A DNA stretch of 64,000 nucleotides from Diadema setosum (lineage: Eukaryota; Echinodermata; Echinoidea; Diadematoida; Diadematidae): assembly GCA_033980235.1 (NCBI GenBank), contig CM067069.1, positions 34,521,041 to 34,585,040 of the forward strand, given 5' to 3'. Shown here piece after piece: positions 49,701-58,809 of the stretch (within the stretch, counting starts at the first letter, position 1; each line of letters opens with the position of its first letter). A model generated the notes under the pieces. That model searched no databases and had not been told where the DNA came from. It saw only the letters and a list, made by a program, of their open reading frames with translations. Both the position numbers and the translations under genes were made by a program.

Positions 49701-49937
49701 GGAAGATGTTTTTCAGATTATTTTGCGATACGAATTTATACTCTTATTAAATAAGTTGCAATATACAGCAGAGAGAAATCAACATCAAAATAATCTACAT
49801 ACCTTGTCAAGAAGGGTGCTCTTAGGAATGTTGTATTCCTTGGCGGCTTTTCGGATGGATATGGCATTCGACGCGATGCGTTGTAGGGCGTCAGCCACGT
49901 CTTGCTGGGAGTAGTTGGCGCGATACTTCCGGGGCAT
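45118..49937 (-). CDS. pogo/Tigger-like transposase gene (psq HTH + DDE_1), multi-exon
   Basis: Proposed splice model on the minus strand: one HTH exon (49937-49799, or the duplicates 47967-47820 and 47304-47151), then 46994-46864, then 46605-45118. The product is about 585 residues: a psq-type helix-turn-helix (MPRKYRANYSQQDVADAL), a Tc5/CENP-B-like second HTH (PYLTVAEENKISEWIRQ), a DDE_1 catalytic domain and a Ser/Lys-rich tail. This order is typical of pogo-superfamily (Tc1/mariner-related) transposases and of host genes derived from them. Only the exon from 49937 keeps an ATG at the usual start (MPRKY). No terminal inverted repeats were found around the gene. Either an old transposon or a domesticated gene would fit. 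Confidence 0.75.
46735..46790. repeat. (GT)n(GA)n microsatellite in transposase intron
   Basis: TGTGTGTG run followed by GAGAGAGAGAGG. Lies between the second-HTH exon and the catalytic exon. Confidence 0.9.
46864..46994 (-). CDS. Transposase second HTH exon (Tc5/CENP-B-like)
   Basis: The acceptor is ATTTCAG and the donor CAG|GTGGAG. The only open frame starts after two bases and reads KVPVDARIGKLPYLTVAEEN then KISEWIRQMAKIGYGQTKEE, ending LKQ. The PYLTxxEExxISEWI pattern is the start of the second DNA-binding helix bundle in pogo/CENP-B/jerky-type proteins. Because two bases precede the first codon, the upstream HTH exon must leave in phase 1. It exits in phase 0 to 46605. Confidence 0.75.
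47151..47304 (-). CDS. psq HTH exon, copy 1 (gene-proximal)
   Basis: After a TTTTAAG acceptor it reads AAITPRPRKYRANYSQQDVA then DALQLIAVDGMSIRQAAMKY, ending NIPKTTLIDKV. This is the pipsqueak-type HTH of pogo transposases. The strong donor AAG|GTATGT would leave phase 0, but the next exon needs phase 1, which the GT four bases further gives (AAGGTAT|GTAGAT, DKV-C-KVPV). The usual start Met is replaced by Thr (ACG). An in-frame ATG lies upstream at 47337 (MVVKCFFLYFK), so it could also serve as an alternative first exon. Confidence 0.6.
47820..47967 (-). CDS. psq HTH exon, copy 2
   Basis: Reads AATTTRKNRAKYSQQDVADA, LQRNALDGKSIRKAAIEY then NIPKTTHVVKV. It is the same exon as copies 1 and 3, with the same acceptor (TTTTGAG here) and the same GTATGTAGAT donor context. 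The otherwise conserved T-L-x-D-K is THVVK and the start Met is Thr, so this copy looks the most decayed. An upstream in-frame ATG lies at 48000 (MVVKWFLLYFE). Confidence 0.5.
48923..48980 (-). repeat. tRNA-like fragment (SINE remnant)
   Basis: The reverse strand reads GTAGCGCGTCTGCCTCTGACAGAT then GGGTTCGATTCC, which looks like the anticodon and T arms of a tRNA. The loop is CCTCTGA, without the invariant U33. The 5' third is missing, so it is not a tRNA gene. It lies at the end of duplication unit I. Confidence 0.5.
48981..49300 (-). mobile_element. Non-LTR retrotransposon 3' end, probable
   Basis: On the reverse strand an AT-rich stretch ends ...AGTGGAGAAATAAAACTTA followed by (CTGAA)n. 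Short tandem tails of this kind are typical of CR1/L2-like LINE 3' ends. No coding part is present. It separates the two duplication units. Confidence 0.35.
49799..49937 (-). CDS. psq HTH exon, copy 3, with the probable original start codon
   Basis: Begins MPRKYRANYSQQDVADALQR, then IASNAISIRKAAKEYNIPKS, ending TLLDKV. MPRKY is the usual beginning of pogo-type transposases, and only this copy keeps ATG (49937-49935) there; copies 1 and 2 have ACG. It ends in phase 1 using the GT inside AAGGTATGTAGAT, which splices in frame to 46994. If an upstream 5' exon exists, the exon could instead start at 49946 after TTTTAAG. Being the farthest from the catalytic exon, it would have to skip copies 2 and 1. 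Confidence 0.65.
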
Positions 49938-50404
49938 GACGGCAGCCTTAAAATACAAGAGAAACCATTTCATTACAACCATTTAATGGTTCTATCTTTT
50001 ATAACTAAAATTAAATCGCATTCAACGGATTGAAATAAATGACTCTATTAAAGTCTTCATAACATTGAAATGTTAATCTATATCGTGATTTAAAAGATCC
50101 ATAAGACATTTGGGTTGGGGTTTTTTTGTAAGCAAACTTGAAATTGAATTTATTGTTGCAGATGGGTTACTAGTATGCCTACATGATTTGTTAAGGCTTA
50201 TGCGAGTATACAAAAACTATTAGCGCAACATGAGGATAGACTGCTTCCCTACAGGCCTAACTACACCGTACATTTGTTTGTTTGTTTGTTTGTTTGTTTT
50301 TTGTTTGTTTCACTTTTCCATCTAAGACGACGGCTGCATGGATAGCCCATGTACTAGCTGGTCTCTCATGGGGTGCAGCTGGATGTGAGGGGCGGAACTA
50401 CCGG

Positions 50405-50669
50405 TATACTGCCCGCTACTTTGGCAAAAGGAAGCAAGTGACATACCATCCGAATTTGAGTTATTGATGTTTTCATAATTCACATAATGAGTTCTTCTTC
50501 CAGGCCAAATTTCATGCAGAGACACTCATCCTACTAAGAGATATAAGTATGTTAGATAAGACATCATGATAGTCCATTGACGTCAGTGTAAATGACTGAT
50601 ACATTTTGCTCTTTTACAAGAAATGTCACTTTTGTCACTTGTTTCCTTTTGCCAAAGTAGGGCAGTATA
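50405..50669. mobile_element. 265-bp MITE with ~38-bp inverted repeats
   Basis: The left end TATACTGCCCGCTACTTTGG..AAAAGGAAGCAAGTGACAT is mirrored by ATGTCAC..TTGTTTCCTTTTGCCAAAG TAGGGCAGTATA at the right. The paralogous site in unit I (about 48390) lacks it, so its limits are seen as an insertion. A TA repeat at the junctions suggests Tc1/mariner-type integration. It contains a TGACGTCA at about 50578. No ORF. Confidence 0.85.
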
Positions 50670-51363
50670 GTACTTCACTGGGTTATGCACCCTCCTCCTT
50701 GCGATGAATGACATGACTGAAGCGCGGGATCGTGTTAAAATAAAATACACAGTGTTGTGTATGGCCTACTGTAGGAGTTGTGATTCTTTCATACACGGGA
50801 TCTTCATTAAGTCCTCCCCGATAGGGATAAAGTATCCTGCTTCTTACTAGAGGCAGGCCGGGCCAGCAGACTGCCCCCCCCCCCCCCTCATTTTCTGGAA
50901 AGTGTTTTTTTTTTTTTTTTTTTTTTTTTTATTATTGTTATTGTGTGTGCGTGTGTGGCTTGAGAGCCTCCTGCCCCCCCCCCCTTTTTTTTTCTTCCTT
51001 ATTTTAGCTAGTGAAACCCGGAAGTGGCACCACCAGAAATGTAAACTAGACTCCCCCCCCCCCACACACACACGACACACACACACACACACACACACAC
51101 ACTTTTAAAAACGAGTTGGCCGTCATTGAGAGGTTGGAGGCAGACGTAAGACGCGCAGCGCTACCGACCGAGCCAAATCACCGCTCAGTGGGAAAGGTTG
51201 TGTACTTTTGTTGTTCAGCTAGCACTACTATAGTATTTGAATTGTTCACAAATAATTGAGAAACTATTAATGTAATGGGCATGCCATGTAATGCCTCTAG
51301 TTATAGACTATTGGTATCTGTTCATACAGAAACGCGGTACCTCCTTCCACACACTACGTTTAA

Positions 51364-51757
51364 TTAAAGGGGTCGTATAGTTTGGTTGAGACCTAATTTC
51401 AGGTTTCTTACATTTTTTGGTGAGATAATGAAAAACCTCTTATGAAATATGAAAGAGCATGTTATTCTATGAGGAATTCAACATTTATTTGATGAAAATT
51501 GGTTTTGAAATGGCCGAGATATCCAAAAAAAGAGTGATTCTAATAAAGTGTGGGATCGACCCACACTTTATCACGATCGCTTTGTTTTACTTCGTTTTTG
51601 GATGTTTCAGTCATTCCAAACCTAATTTCCATCAAGTAAACTTTGAATTCCTCTTAAAATGGTATGCTCTGCACTATATCATAAGTGTTTCCTTGGTATC
51701 TCGCAAAAAGTTAAAAGCCCAATTCTCATTTCCACCAATACTGTACCATCCCTTTAA
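51364..51757 (-). mobile_element. TTAA-ended fold-back MITE, copy B
   Basis: Same family as 29520-29908 but inverted. It begins TTAAAGGGGTCGTATAGTTT and ends GTACCATCCCTTTAA. The palindromic centre is slightly altered (TGGGATCGACCCACA). Confidence 0.85.
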
Positions 51758-51816
51758 GTTACGATGCATACTTTGACCGAGCCTTCCAGAATATAGCTTC
51801 AAGGCGAACCGTAATA

Positions 51817-53839
51817 CAGTGAAACCCCGTTATAACGAGTTCGGTTATAACGAGGAACCGCTTATAACGAGGTGATCGCGTCGGTCCCATTTTCCTTTGC
51901 GTGTAAACCTATGGCAGAACGAATCGGTTATAACGAGTTCGGTTATAACGAGATTCCGGTTATAACGAGGACAATTTCGGTGCATCATGATAAAGAAAAA
52001 CATAAGCAATTTGATCGGATATAACGAGGTTCCATTTCTTGACCAGATTGCCGCTTTCAAACACGCGACAAACGAAACCCTGAAAAACGAAATCACGCTA
52101 TCCACGTCTTTTTCCGTTTTGCAGAAAACTGTTCCTTCCATGTTTTCTTCTAAATTACGCGATTAGACACAGGAATGTCTTCCGATGTTCCTACTAAATC
52201 ATTAAACATAATCATTCGATTTTCTTTTCCGCGAGATACTCGTGCGTGATATTAGGGCAGACCACACCGCAACGAGAAATAAAAAAAGATAACGCATTCA
52301 AAAACTTTTCATGTAGCGACACTTGTGGCCAAAAATGGACAATCGGAATGCGTGTGGAACTCATTATTATATCCTTTCCATTTTTAGTTCCGACTCCAGT
52401 TCTTTTGCTGCTTAGCAAATATGAGTGTGGATGATTAAAGCCGAAATAATTAATGAAATCATCGCTATCCCGTCGGGTGACAGTAGCGTAGAAATAGTTG
52501 AATAACGCATGTTAACCTCCTTAATCGGTGTTCAGAAAAAGAAACGAACGCATTTATTAATTTTAATAGATCTGGATTTGTTCATTATCATTAACAAATG
52601 ATAATTTAAATATGAGTGTGTATGATTAAAGCCGAAATAATTAATGAAATCATCGCGATCTCGTCGGGTGACAGTAGCGTAAAAATAGTTGAATAACGCA
52701 TGTTAACCTACTTAATCGGTGTTCAGAAAAAGAAACAAACGCATTTATTAATTTGAATAGATCTGGATTTGTTCATTATCATTTAACGAATGATAATTTA
52801 AATATGAGTGTGTATGATTAAAGCCGAAATAATTAATGAAATCATCGCGATCTCGCCGGGTGACAGCAGCGTAAAAATAGTTGAATAACGCATATTAACT
52901 TACTTAATCGGTGTTCGGAAAAAGAAACAAAACGCGAAGAGATTTTCGAAAGAAAGTAAAGAACGCATTTTTAATCCCGTCGGACGCAACGATCATACAT
53001 TGTATAAAATTACAGCCGAAATGATTCATGAAATTATCGAATTCCCGCTGGCTCCAACAGCGTAAAATACCTCTCAAGTTAACGGTAAATAACGCATGTA
53101 TGTTACTCTGAAATTATCGCGATCTCGCCAGGTGACAGTAGCGTAAAAAATAGTTGAATAAGCATGTTAACCTAAATCAGAAAAAGAAACAAACGTACTT
53201 TTTAGTTTGAATATATCTGGGTTTGTTCATTATCACAATTTTAACACTGCATTTCACAATGAAGATTTTTCTTTCTTTCAGAATGGTCTATGAGGTACTG
53301 ATTTGCGTAAAAAGGATCACAACGTAACCTTCCACATTCAATTCTGTCGCATATTTTTCAAGAACGGATGTACAAAACGCGAAGAAATTTTCGGAAGAAA
53401 ATAAAGAACGCATTTTTAATCCCTTCGAGCGCAACGATCATAAGATTATATTGTACAAGATTACAGCCGAAATGATTCATGAAATCATCGCATTCCCGCT
53501 GGGCACCAACAGCGTAAAAATACCTCGCAAGTTATGGTAAACAACGCCTGTATTTTACTCTATTTGCGCTAGTGTTAGGAAAAATTAATAAACAAGAATT
53601 ACAATACAGAATTATCTCATTTCAACATCTACTTTTTCGTCTAATTCACAAATAATTTCCCTTCATTATCTCAATAATAATGATCCATAATTGTGTAATA
53701 ACAACGCAAAGGATGGGTATATTCCGATGTCGTGCTTATGTTTTTCTTTGTTTTTGATGCGTACGGTTATAACGAGGTACCGGTTATAACGAGGTAATAT
53801 CGCCGGTCCCACGGACCTCGTTATAACGGGGTTTCACTG
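51817..53839. mobile_element. 2,023-bp non-autonomous pogo/Tigger-like element
   Basis: Perfect 20-base terminal match in inverted orientation: CAGTGAAACCCCGTTATAAC at the left, the reverse complement at the right, flanked by TA on both sides (51815-51816, 53840-53841). Subterminal regions carry many copies of GGTTATAACGAG/TTATAACGAGGT. The interior has no transposase; it has tandem ~191-bp units (starting 52421, 52612, 52804) plus a second repeated block (52936 and 53380). The TIR and TA target suit a pogo/Tigger-type transposase. Confidence 0.85.
52421..53000 (+). repeat. Tandem ~191-bp units inside the pogo-like element
   Basis: ATGAGTGTG[GT]ATGATTAAAG starts three units at 52421, 52612 and 52804. 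Later partial units share GTGACAGTAGCGTAAAAA-like words (about 53110-53160) and GCGAAGA[GA]ATTTTCG..AAGAACGCATTTTTAATC (52936, 53380). Confidence 0.85.
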
Positions 53840-54169
53840 TACATTGTAACTGCTAACATTAGACGATCGATTCATCAGACCTCGATGATAGAATCAATCG
53901 CAGATGCGGTTGTGATACTTTTGTCTGACAACTGCCTATTGAAATGTTTTAGATGCAATTATTCCCAAAATATTATTTCTATATCCTTTGATATTAAAAC
54001 TTATAAAAGCTGCGTGAAAGTTAGCACGTGCGTGTATGGGCAGTTATGGTAGTTGACCACTGGCACTGTACAACTTCGTGTTAATCAGTGGCTTGTATAT
54101 TACAGCCAGTGCTAAGCTAACGCGATGGTAAAGCACATGTACATGTACTAGTATAGGGCCACCGCGTAT

Positions 54170-54200
54170 CCAAAGATCGTACACTGTGTACGATCTTTGG
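54170..54200. repeat. Perfect 31-base palindrome, copy 1
   Basis: Arms CCAAAGATCGTACAC and GTGTACGATCTTTGG are exact reverse complements around a single T. Confidence 0.9.
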
Positions 54201-54707
54201 TACATCTAGCGTGCATTCACATTCAATACAGAGTTACAGCACATTTACCTCGAAACTCGTAATGAAACAAGGCTACGTGCTACTATGCAACTTAACTCAC
54301 CTTCTAACGGAACCTGGGAATGGTCCGTCCCGTAGAGCAGGCAGAATCTGATGATGATTTTGGAGATACTTTGAGCTGCCCAACTGACGTTTTTCGGAAC
54401 AGGTACATGTTTGTGTGTATGCTTACTGCATGCAGTAAAAGTACGTAGTCGTCGATCGCATCATACGAACGTGTGCACAAACTATAGCGCACGCAGTGCA
54501 ATGGGCTACTTGCTTGCTTGAATTTCGCACAAAACCAAGGCTTATGTTTTATTCATAGCTCGGAGAAAGCCACGTACACAGACAGTACCGTGCAGGGCAG
54601 TCGATTCTTGGCAGCGGTCAAGTCAGCGCAGCATTTTATAAAGAAAACGTCTGTAGCTATACCAAGCATACGTTGAGTCCATGGTTTTTCTGGAGTTTTG
54701 TATAATA

Positions 54708-54738
54708 CCAAAGATCGTACACTGTGTACAATCTTTGA
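54708..54738. repeat. 31-base palindrome, copy 2
   Basis: Same left arm CCAAAGATCGTACAC and centre T; the right arm GTGTACAATCTTTGA has two changes. Starts 538 bp from copy 1. Confidence 0.9.
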
Positions 54739-54879
54739 TAATACTGTACATATCCTCCCATCACCATGTCATCATTCTTGGATTTAATGATTCAATCTAA
54801 CACAAACTCTATGGTCTGTCACTACGTAGTACTGCAACATCAATCCATGGCGTAGTGGATTTTATCATCAATATTAGGA

Positions 54880-55085
54880 GATGGAGTGCATGAGTAGTGT
54901 GTTATGCTCTGGATTTATAATAGGAAGTTTTGGGGTTCGAATCCCCGTTGGAATCGTGCCTCGGGAGAATATTCGTGGACTATAAAGTATTATACCCACA
55001 ATAGGAATATCCCTTTTACATCAGGTGAATCGGCATAAGAGTAGCAGCGCTGTCGGAGTAATGATCATTATAGGCCAATAATTAT
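54880..55085 (+). mobile_element. tRNA-derived SINE remnant
   Basis: Has a tRNA-like anticodon arm (GGATTTATAATAGG) and a full B box GGTTCGAATCC at 54934-54944, with a T arm GGGGTTCGAATCCCC. The D arm is poor. A non-tRNA tail continues (GAATCGTGCCTCGGGAGAAT and on). Ends are approximate. Confidence 0.5.
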
Positions 55086-55154
55086 TATCATTCAACTTCC
55101 CTGCCCAAGGGCAGTATACAAAATAAATCCTTTTGCATCATAAATGTCGGAGCC

Positions 55155-55890
55155 AGTTTGTCTAACCCTATTCCAACCGGGGGGGGGGGCATTTTGCCCC
55201 CCCCCCCCCCCCGACGTTTCGCTTAATATTCCGCAACGCGTGATGCTCTCGCCGCGACAATGACTTTTTTCTTTCAAGTATCGTGGAACTTTTGAGACCA
55301 AATTTGTCGCTCCCGGGCATGCCGCTCTAAAGCCACGCCCCTTTGAGTCGACCCAAAAATTGCTCAAAACACGATTTTGTGTACAAATCCAATGTAAATT
55401 GTGTTTTTGCAATTAATTCATGTAAAAATTAATGTTTTTACTTTCAATGACTGATAATGATTTATTTTAGCCTGATTATGCTTTAAATAAGTTTCTGCGA
55501 CAAATTTTGACTAAAAAACAACAAAAACAAAAAGTAAAAAACAAAGAAATACATGAGAAATTCAATAAACAATAAAATACATAAGAAATAATTATGAAGC
55601 CAAATTTTTGCTTCAATATTATTCTTGAGGATATTGAAAAGAATATGTTCACCAAAAATTAGAAGTCTTAGAGTTTGTTTTTTTTATCATTAAAATTTGA
55701 AAAATCTATCTATACAGTCTTGTAGTTTACATTGGCCTCTACCTCAGTGCAAATTTTCGCGAGGATCGCGCGATCCACCACCGAGATCTGAAGGGGGGCC
55801 AAAAAGCCCCCCCCCCCCCCCCCCCCCGGGTGGTTTCAAGTCCCTCAAACAACCCGGTCACGGTTGCCGGTGGGATTAGGGTTGATACAC
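55155..55890. mobile_element. Inverted-ended repeat with G/C runs (~0.74 kb)
   Basis: The left GTCTAACCCTATTCCAACCGGG and the right (reverse complement) GTATCAACCCTAATCCCACCGG correspond, and each end carries long G then C runs (55179-55212, 55794-55828). The interior is AT-rich without an intact ORF. Gly- and Pro-rich ORFs at the ends come from the homopolymers. Confidence 0.5.
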
Positions 55891-56985
55891 TCCCTGTCGA
55901 TGTCAAACATGTACATCTCTATGAAAAGCCACATAGGGATTCAATTGATTTGATACAGTGCTATTACATGCATATCCAATAGTACGTATAGTACTTATTA
56001 TTCTATTGTTAATTCACTCTTGATGTTTGTAGTTTAGAATGGTACACATAACTGTATTGTGTTTTTCATGTAGAATGATATTTGTTACTACTGCGGGGAA
56101 CTTTTTGAAAGCGGTTTTACAACACTGAGCAGGCCAACCCTGCAGTATGAAATAGATAAATAAAGGAAAATAAATTATTATCCACAATGAATGAATGAAT
56201 AAATGACTAAATTTTAAGTTAATAAATAAACAAATAAATTGAATAAATAAATAAATAATACTAATATTTGTTATCATTACTATCATTGTTTAAGCTTTGA
56301 AAATGATTACAATGGAAATGGTGTTTGAGATGATGATCGGTCCCGAATAAGCGTCTTGACAAGTGGTTTTGGGGGATAGGAGCGACTGGGGGGGGGGGGG
56401 CTTGGGAATATAACTGGTGGATAGGCATGTCAAGGGTCAATGGGGCAGCGCAGCTCCCCCCCCCCCCCCCCCGCCCCCTTCAACCTGGCCCTTCTCTGGA
56501 AGAATCTCGGGGTGGAACCTTCTGAAAGTCAAAAGCTTTTGTTGTAGGTTTATTCGGGGTTTTTTTTGTTGTTGTTGTTGTTGTTTTTACTCCTCCCCTC
56601 TTGAAATATTTGTAAGAGTCAAGTGTGTGTGCTCGTGTGTGCATGATGTGACTGCATCACCTGCATGTGTGCGCGGAGGGCCCAGGGGGTTCTGCTACTT
56701 CCTCAATGACGTGAATATGACGTCTGTCGTGACGTAAGAATTATGTAAATTTGACGTGATTTTTACCAGTCTCTGCTATTAGGGTGCAACTCCCTCAATC
56801 CCCAACCCCCCCCCCCCCCCCGCCCGCTTCCACGGTCCCTGATGATTGAGGTAATACCACGCAGATACTGATGATAATTGTAATCTGCAAAGTGTTTTAT
56901 ATTTCATGACATTCTATACGACTGAATTTATCTATAGACACAGATATCCCTTGCCCTATATCTCCGTCAGGTCTTCATTCCCCAG
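55891..56985 (+). other. Region upstream of ODAD3 coding exon 1
   Basis: AT-rich with AATAAATG-type repeats (56150-56255), G and C runs (56389-56473, 56803-56822) and a CRE-like GTGACGTAAG at about 56728. No X-box was seen here. It ends at a CCCAG that could be a splice acceptor (56985) for a 5' UTR exon, or this could be the proximal promoter. Confidence 0.45.
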
Positions 56986-57056
56986 TAAGTACGCCTATAG
57001 CGCCGCCATCATACTTTTGGAACTTCAGTCGATCGTCATCGACCAGCGAGTGGACA
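56986..57056 (+). other. ODAD3: ODAD3 5' UTR segment next to the start codon
   Basis: Sequence between a CCCAG acceptor-like site and the ATG. No upstream ATG occurs. It contains a GCCGCCAT word. Whether it is spliced onto a distal exon or part of the first exon is unknown. Confidence 0.35.
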
Positions 57057-57147
57057 ATGGGGCCGGACAAAGGGCAGAAGGCGGTGGCTAACGCGTGGAC
57101 CATCTACGACAACATTGAACAGTACCGCGGCAAAGTCGCCCTTAAAG
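57057..57147 (+). CDS. ODAD3: ODAD3 coding exon 1
   Basis: Starts at ATG with A at -3 and G at +4; ends one base into a codon at GTAGGA. Encodes MGPDKGQKAVANAWTIYDNI then EQYRGKVALK. It is shorter at the N terminus than human CCDC151. The split codon becomes Glu, giving ALKERDHRAYYESSQ. Confidence 0.8.
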
Positions 57148-58755
57148 GTAGGATACAGCGTGAGGATCTATTAGAATCACATTTCTGTTTCTTTGCTTGA
57201 TTGAGTATGGGGTTCTATAGTGATTTCTTATTAACAAGGAAAACTTAAAACACCACCCCATTTTGTGGAAGCCATTCTCAAGTACATAACTTATCACTTA
57301 TATAATATAAAGGAATCTATACTTACTTCCGGCAGTTTTAAAGTCGTCATAAAGAAATTAACTGTCCTTATGTCATGTGAATACTCTCGAGTATTTTCAT
57401 GACGTAAGGACGGTTAAATTTAAAGTGGTAAAATTTGCAAGCTGTTAAAAATGCTGCTGCTTTTTTATTTTATTGGGTTTTTTATCAAAACATATCAAAA
57501 GGAGAACGAGAGTTTGATCTTTAAAGGACAAGCTCACCATTTATTATATTAAAGCAGCAATGTTAGAATACATCAGTGAAAGCTTGAGGAAAATCGGACA
57601 ATCCGATCAAAAGTTATGAATTTTTGCAGTTTCAATTCCGACATCGCTGAATGAGAAGACTAATCCCAGTTTGTGAGGTCACATGCGTAGAACGATAAAA
57701 GAAAATATAAAGAAAATTCAACGTGTTTTCACATTTTTCGCATATTTAGTAAAAGAGCACTTGACCTTGCCTTTTTTTTCAGAAGGCAGGGGAGTTGTTA
57801 AGGATAACAGTATACCATTATCCTTAGCACACGTCAGGAACAAGTCGATTGAAAGTGTACTTTGTTTCAAAAAGTGTAATTTTGTAGAATTTTTATGATA
57901 CAATTTTGTACCTTCTATATATTGTTCTACCCATGTCATTGCGCAGAACCTTTGAAAATTCATAACTTTAGAACGAATTTTTCTCAAACTTTCACTGATG
58001 TATTCTACCGATACATTGCTGCAGTCACTCAATCCACAATCACCATGTTTATTAAAGGTACTGTTTACCATTGGGAGCAATGATTTAAAAAGTGTGCAAG
58101 AAATCATATTTGATGCATGTGTAGGTTAGTTGTATCACAAAGCATCCTACCATGTAAAAATTTTGCAATACAGCCCAAAATAAAAGGAGATAATTTTTCT
58201 CACTAAACCATAACTGAAGACGGTTTAGTCTGTAAAAATATTTCTATTATAGATATTGTTCACATTTTGTATGTTCAAAAGTAGTTAACATTAGTCATAC
58301 TGATTCAAATTTAAAAACCATACTCGTTAGTCATACTGATGCTCGTTAGTCATACTGATTCAAATTTAAAAACCATACTCGTTCCCCCTCCTTCTTCTCC
58401 CCACAAAAGAGCGGGACCATCGGGCCTACTATGAGAGCTCTCAGATGAAGAAACGACAACACGAAGAAGAAATCGCAATCCTTAGACGAGATAACAAGGA
58501 CACCCGGATGACACTGGCCCAGAAGACCCTCAAGGTATTCATATTATCAAGAGCTTGGTCGCAGAACGAGTTAACTCCATTCTTGTTAATTTGAGATATT
58601 TGCCATTAAAACTGTTATATAAAGCAAAACAAAAAATAATTAGACAATATTGGATATCAAAAATCATAACTTACTATTTTGGGAGGCGCACACAGTCAGT
58701 GATTAATATTGTGTCACTGTAATTATAATGATATAATAATAATAATAATAATAAT

Positions 58756-58809
<54 letters not shown>

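Larger units (their letters stand above)
49415..51185 (-). repeat. Segmental duplication, unit II
   Basis: Second copy of 47455-48990, holding HTH copy 3. It differs by a GAA microsatellite (49628-49652), loss of the AATG repeats and a clean 265-bp insertion at 50405-50669 absent from unit I. It ends in a tRNA-like D-arm fragment on the minus strand (51130-51175, GGCTCGGTCGGTAGCGC). Confidence 0.8.
53842..54879. other. Intergenic stretch with two copies of a palindrome
   Basis: No coding exon recognised. The 31-bp palindromes at 54170-54200 and 54708-54738 are listed separately. The rest is unassigned. Confidence 0.5.

Noticed and set aside
48629..51108. Pro-, Gly-, Thr/His- and Val/Cys-rich ORFs
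   Set aside because: They come from poly-C and CA/GT tracts in the duplicated blocks.
51817..52000. TTATAACGAG array as a CRISPR-like or origin repeat
   Set aside because: The words are clustered at both ends of a TA-flanked inverted-repeat transposon and spacing is irregular; they are transposon subterminal repeats in eukaryotic DNA.
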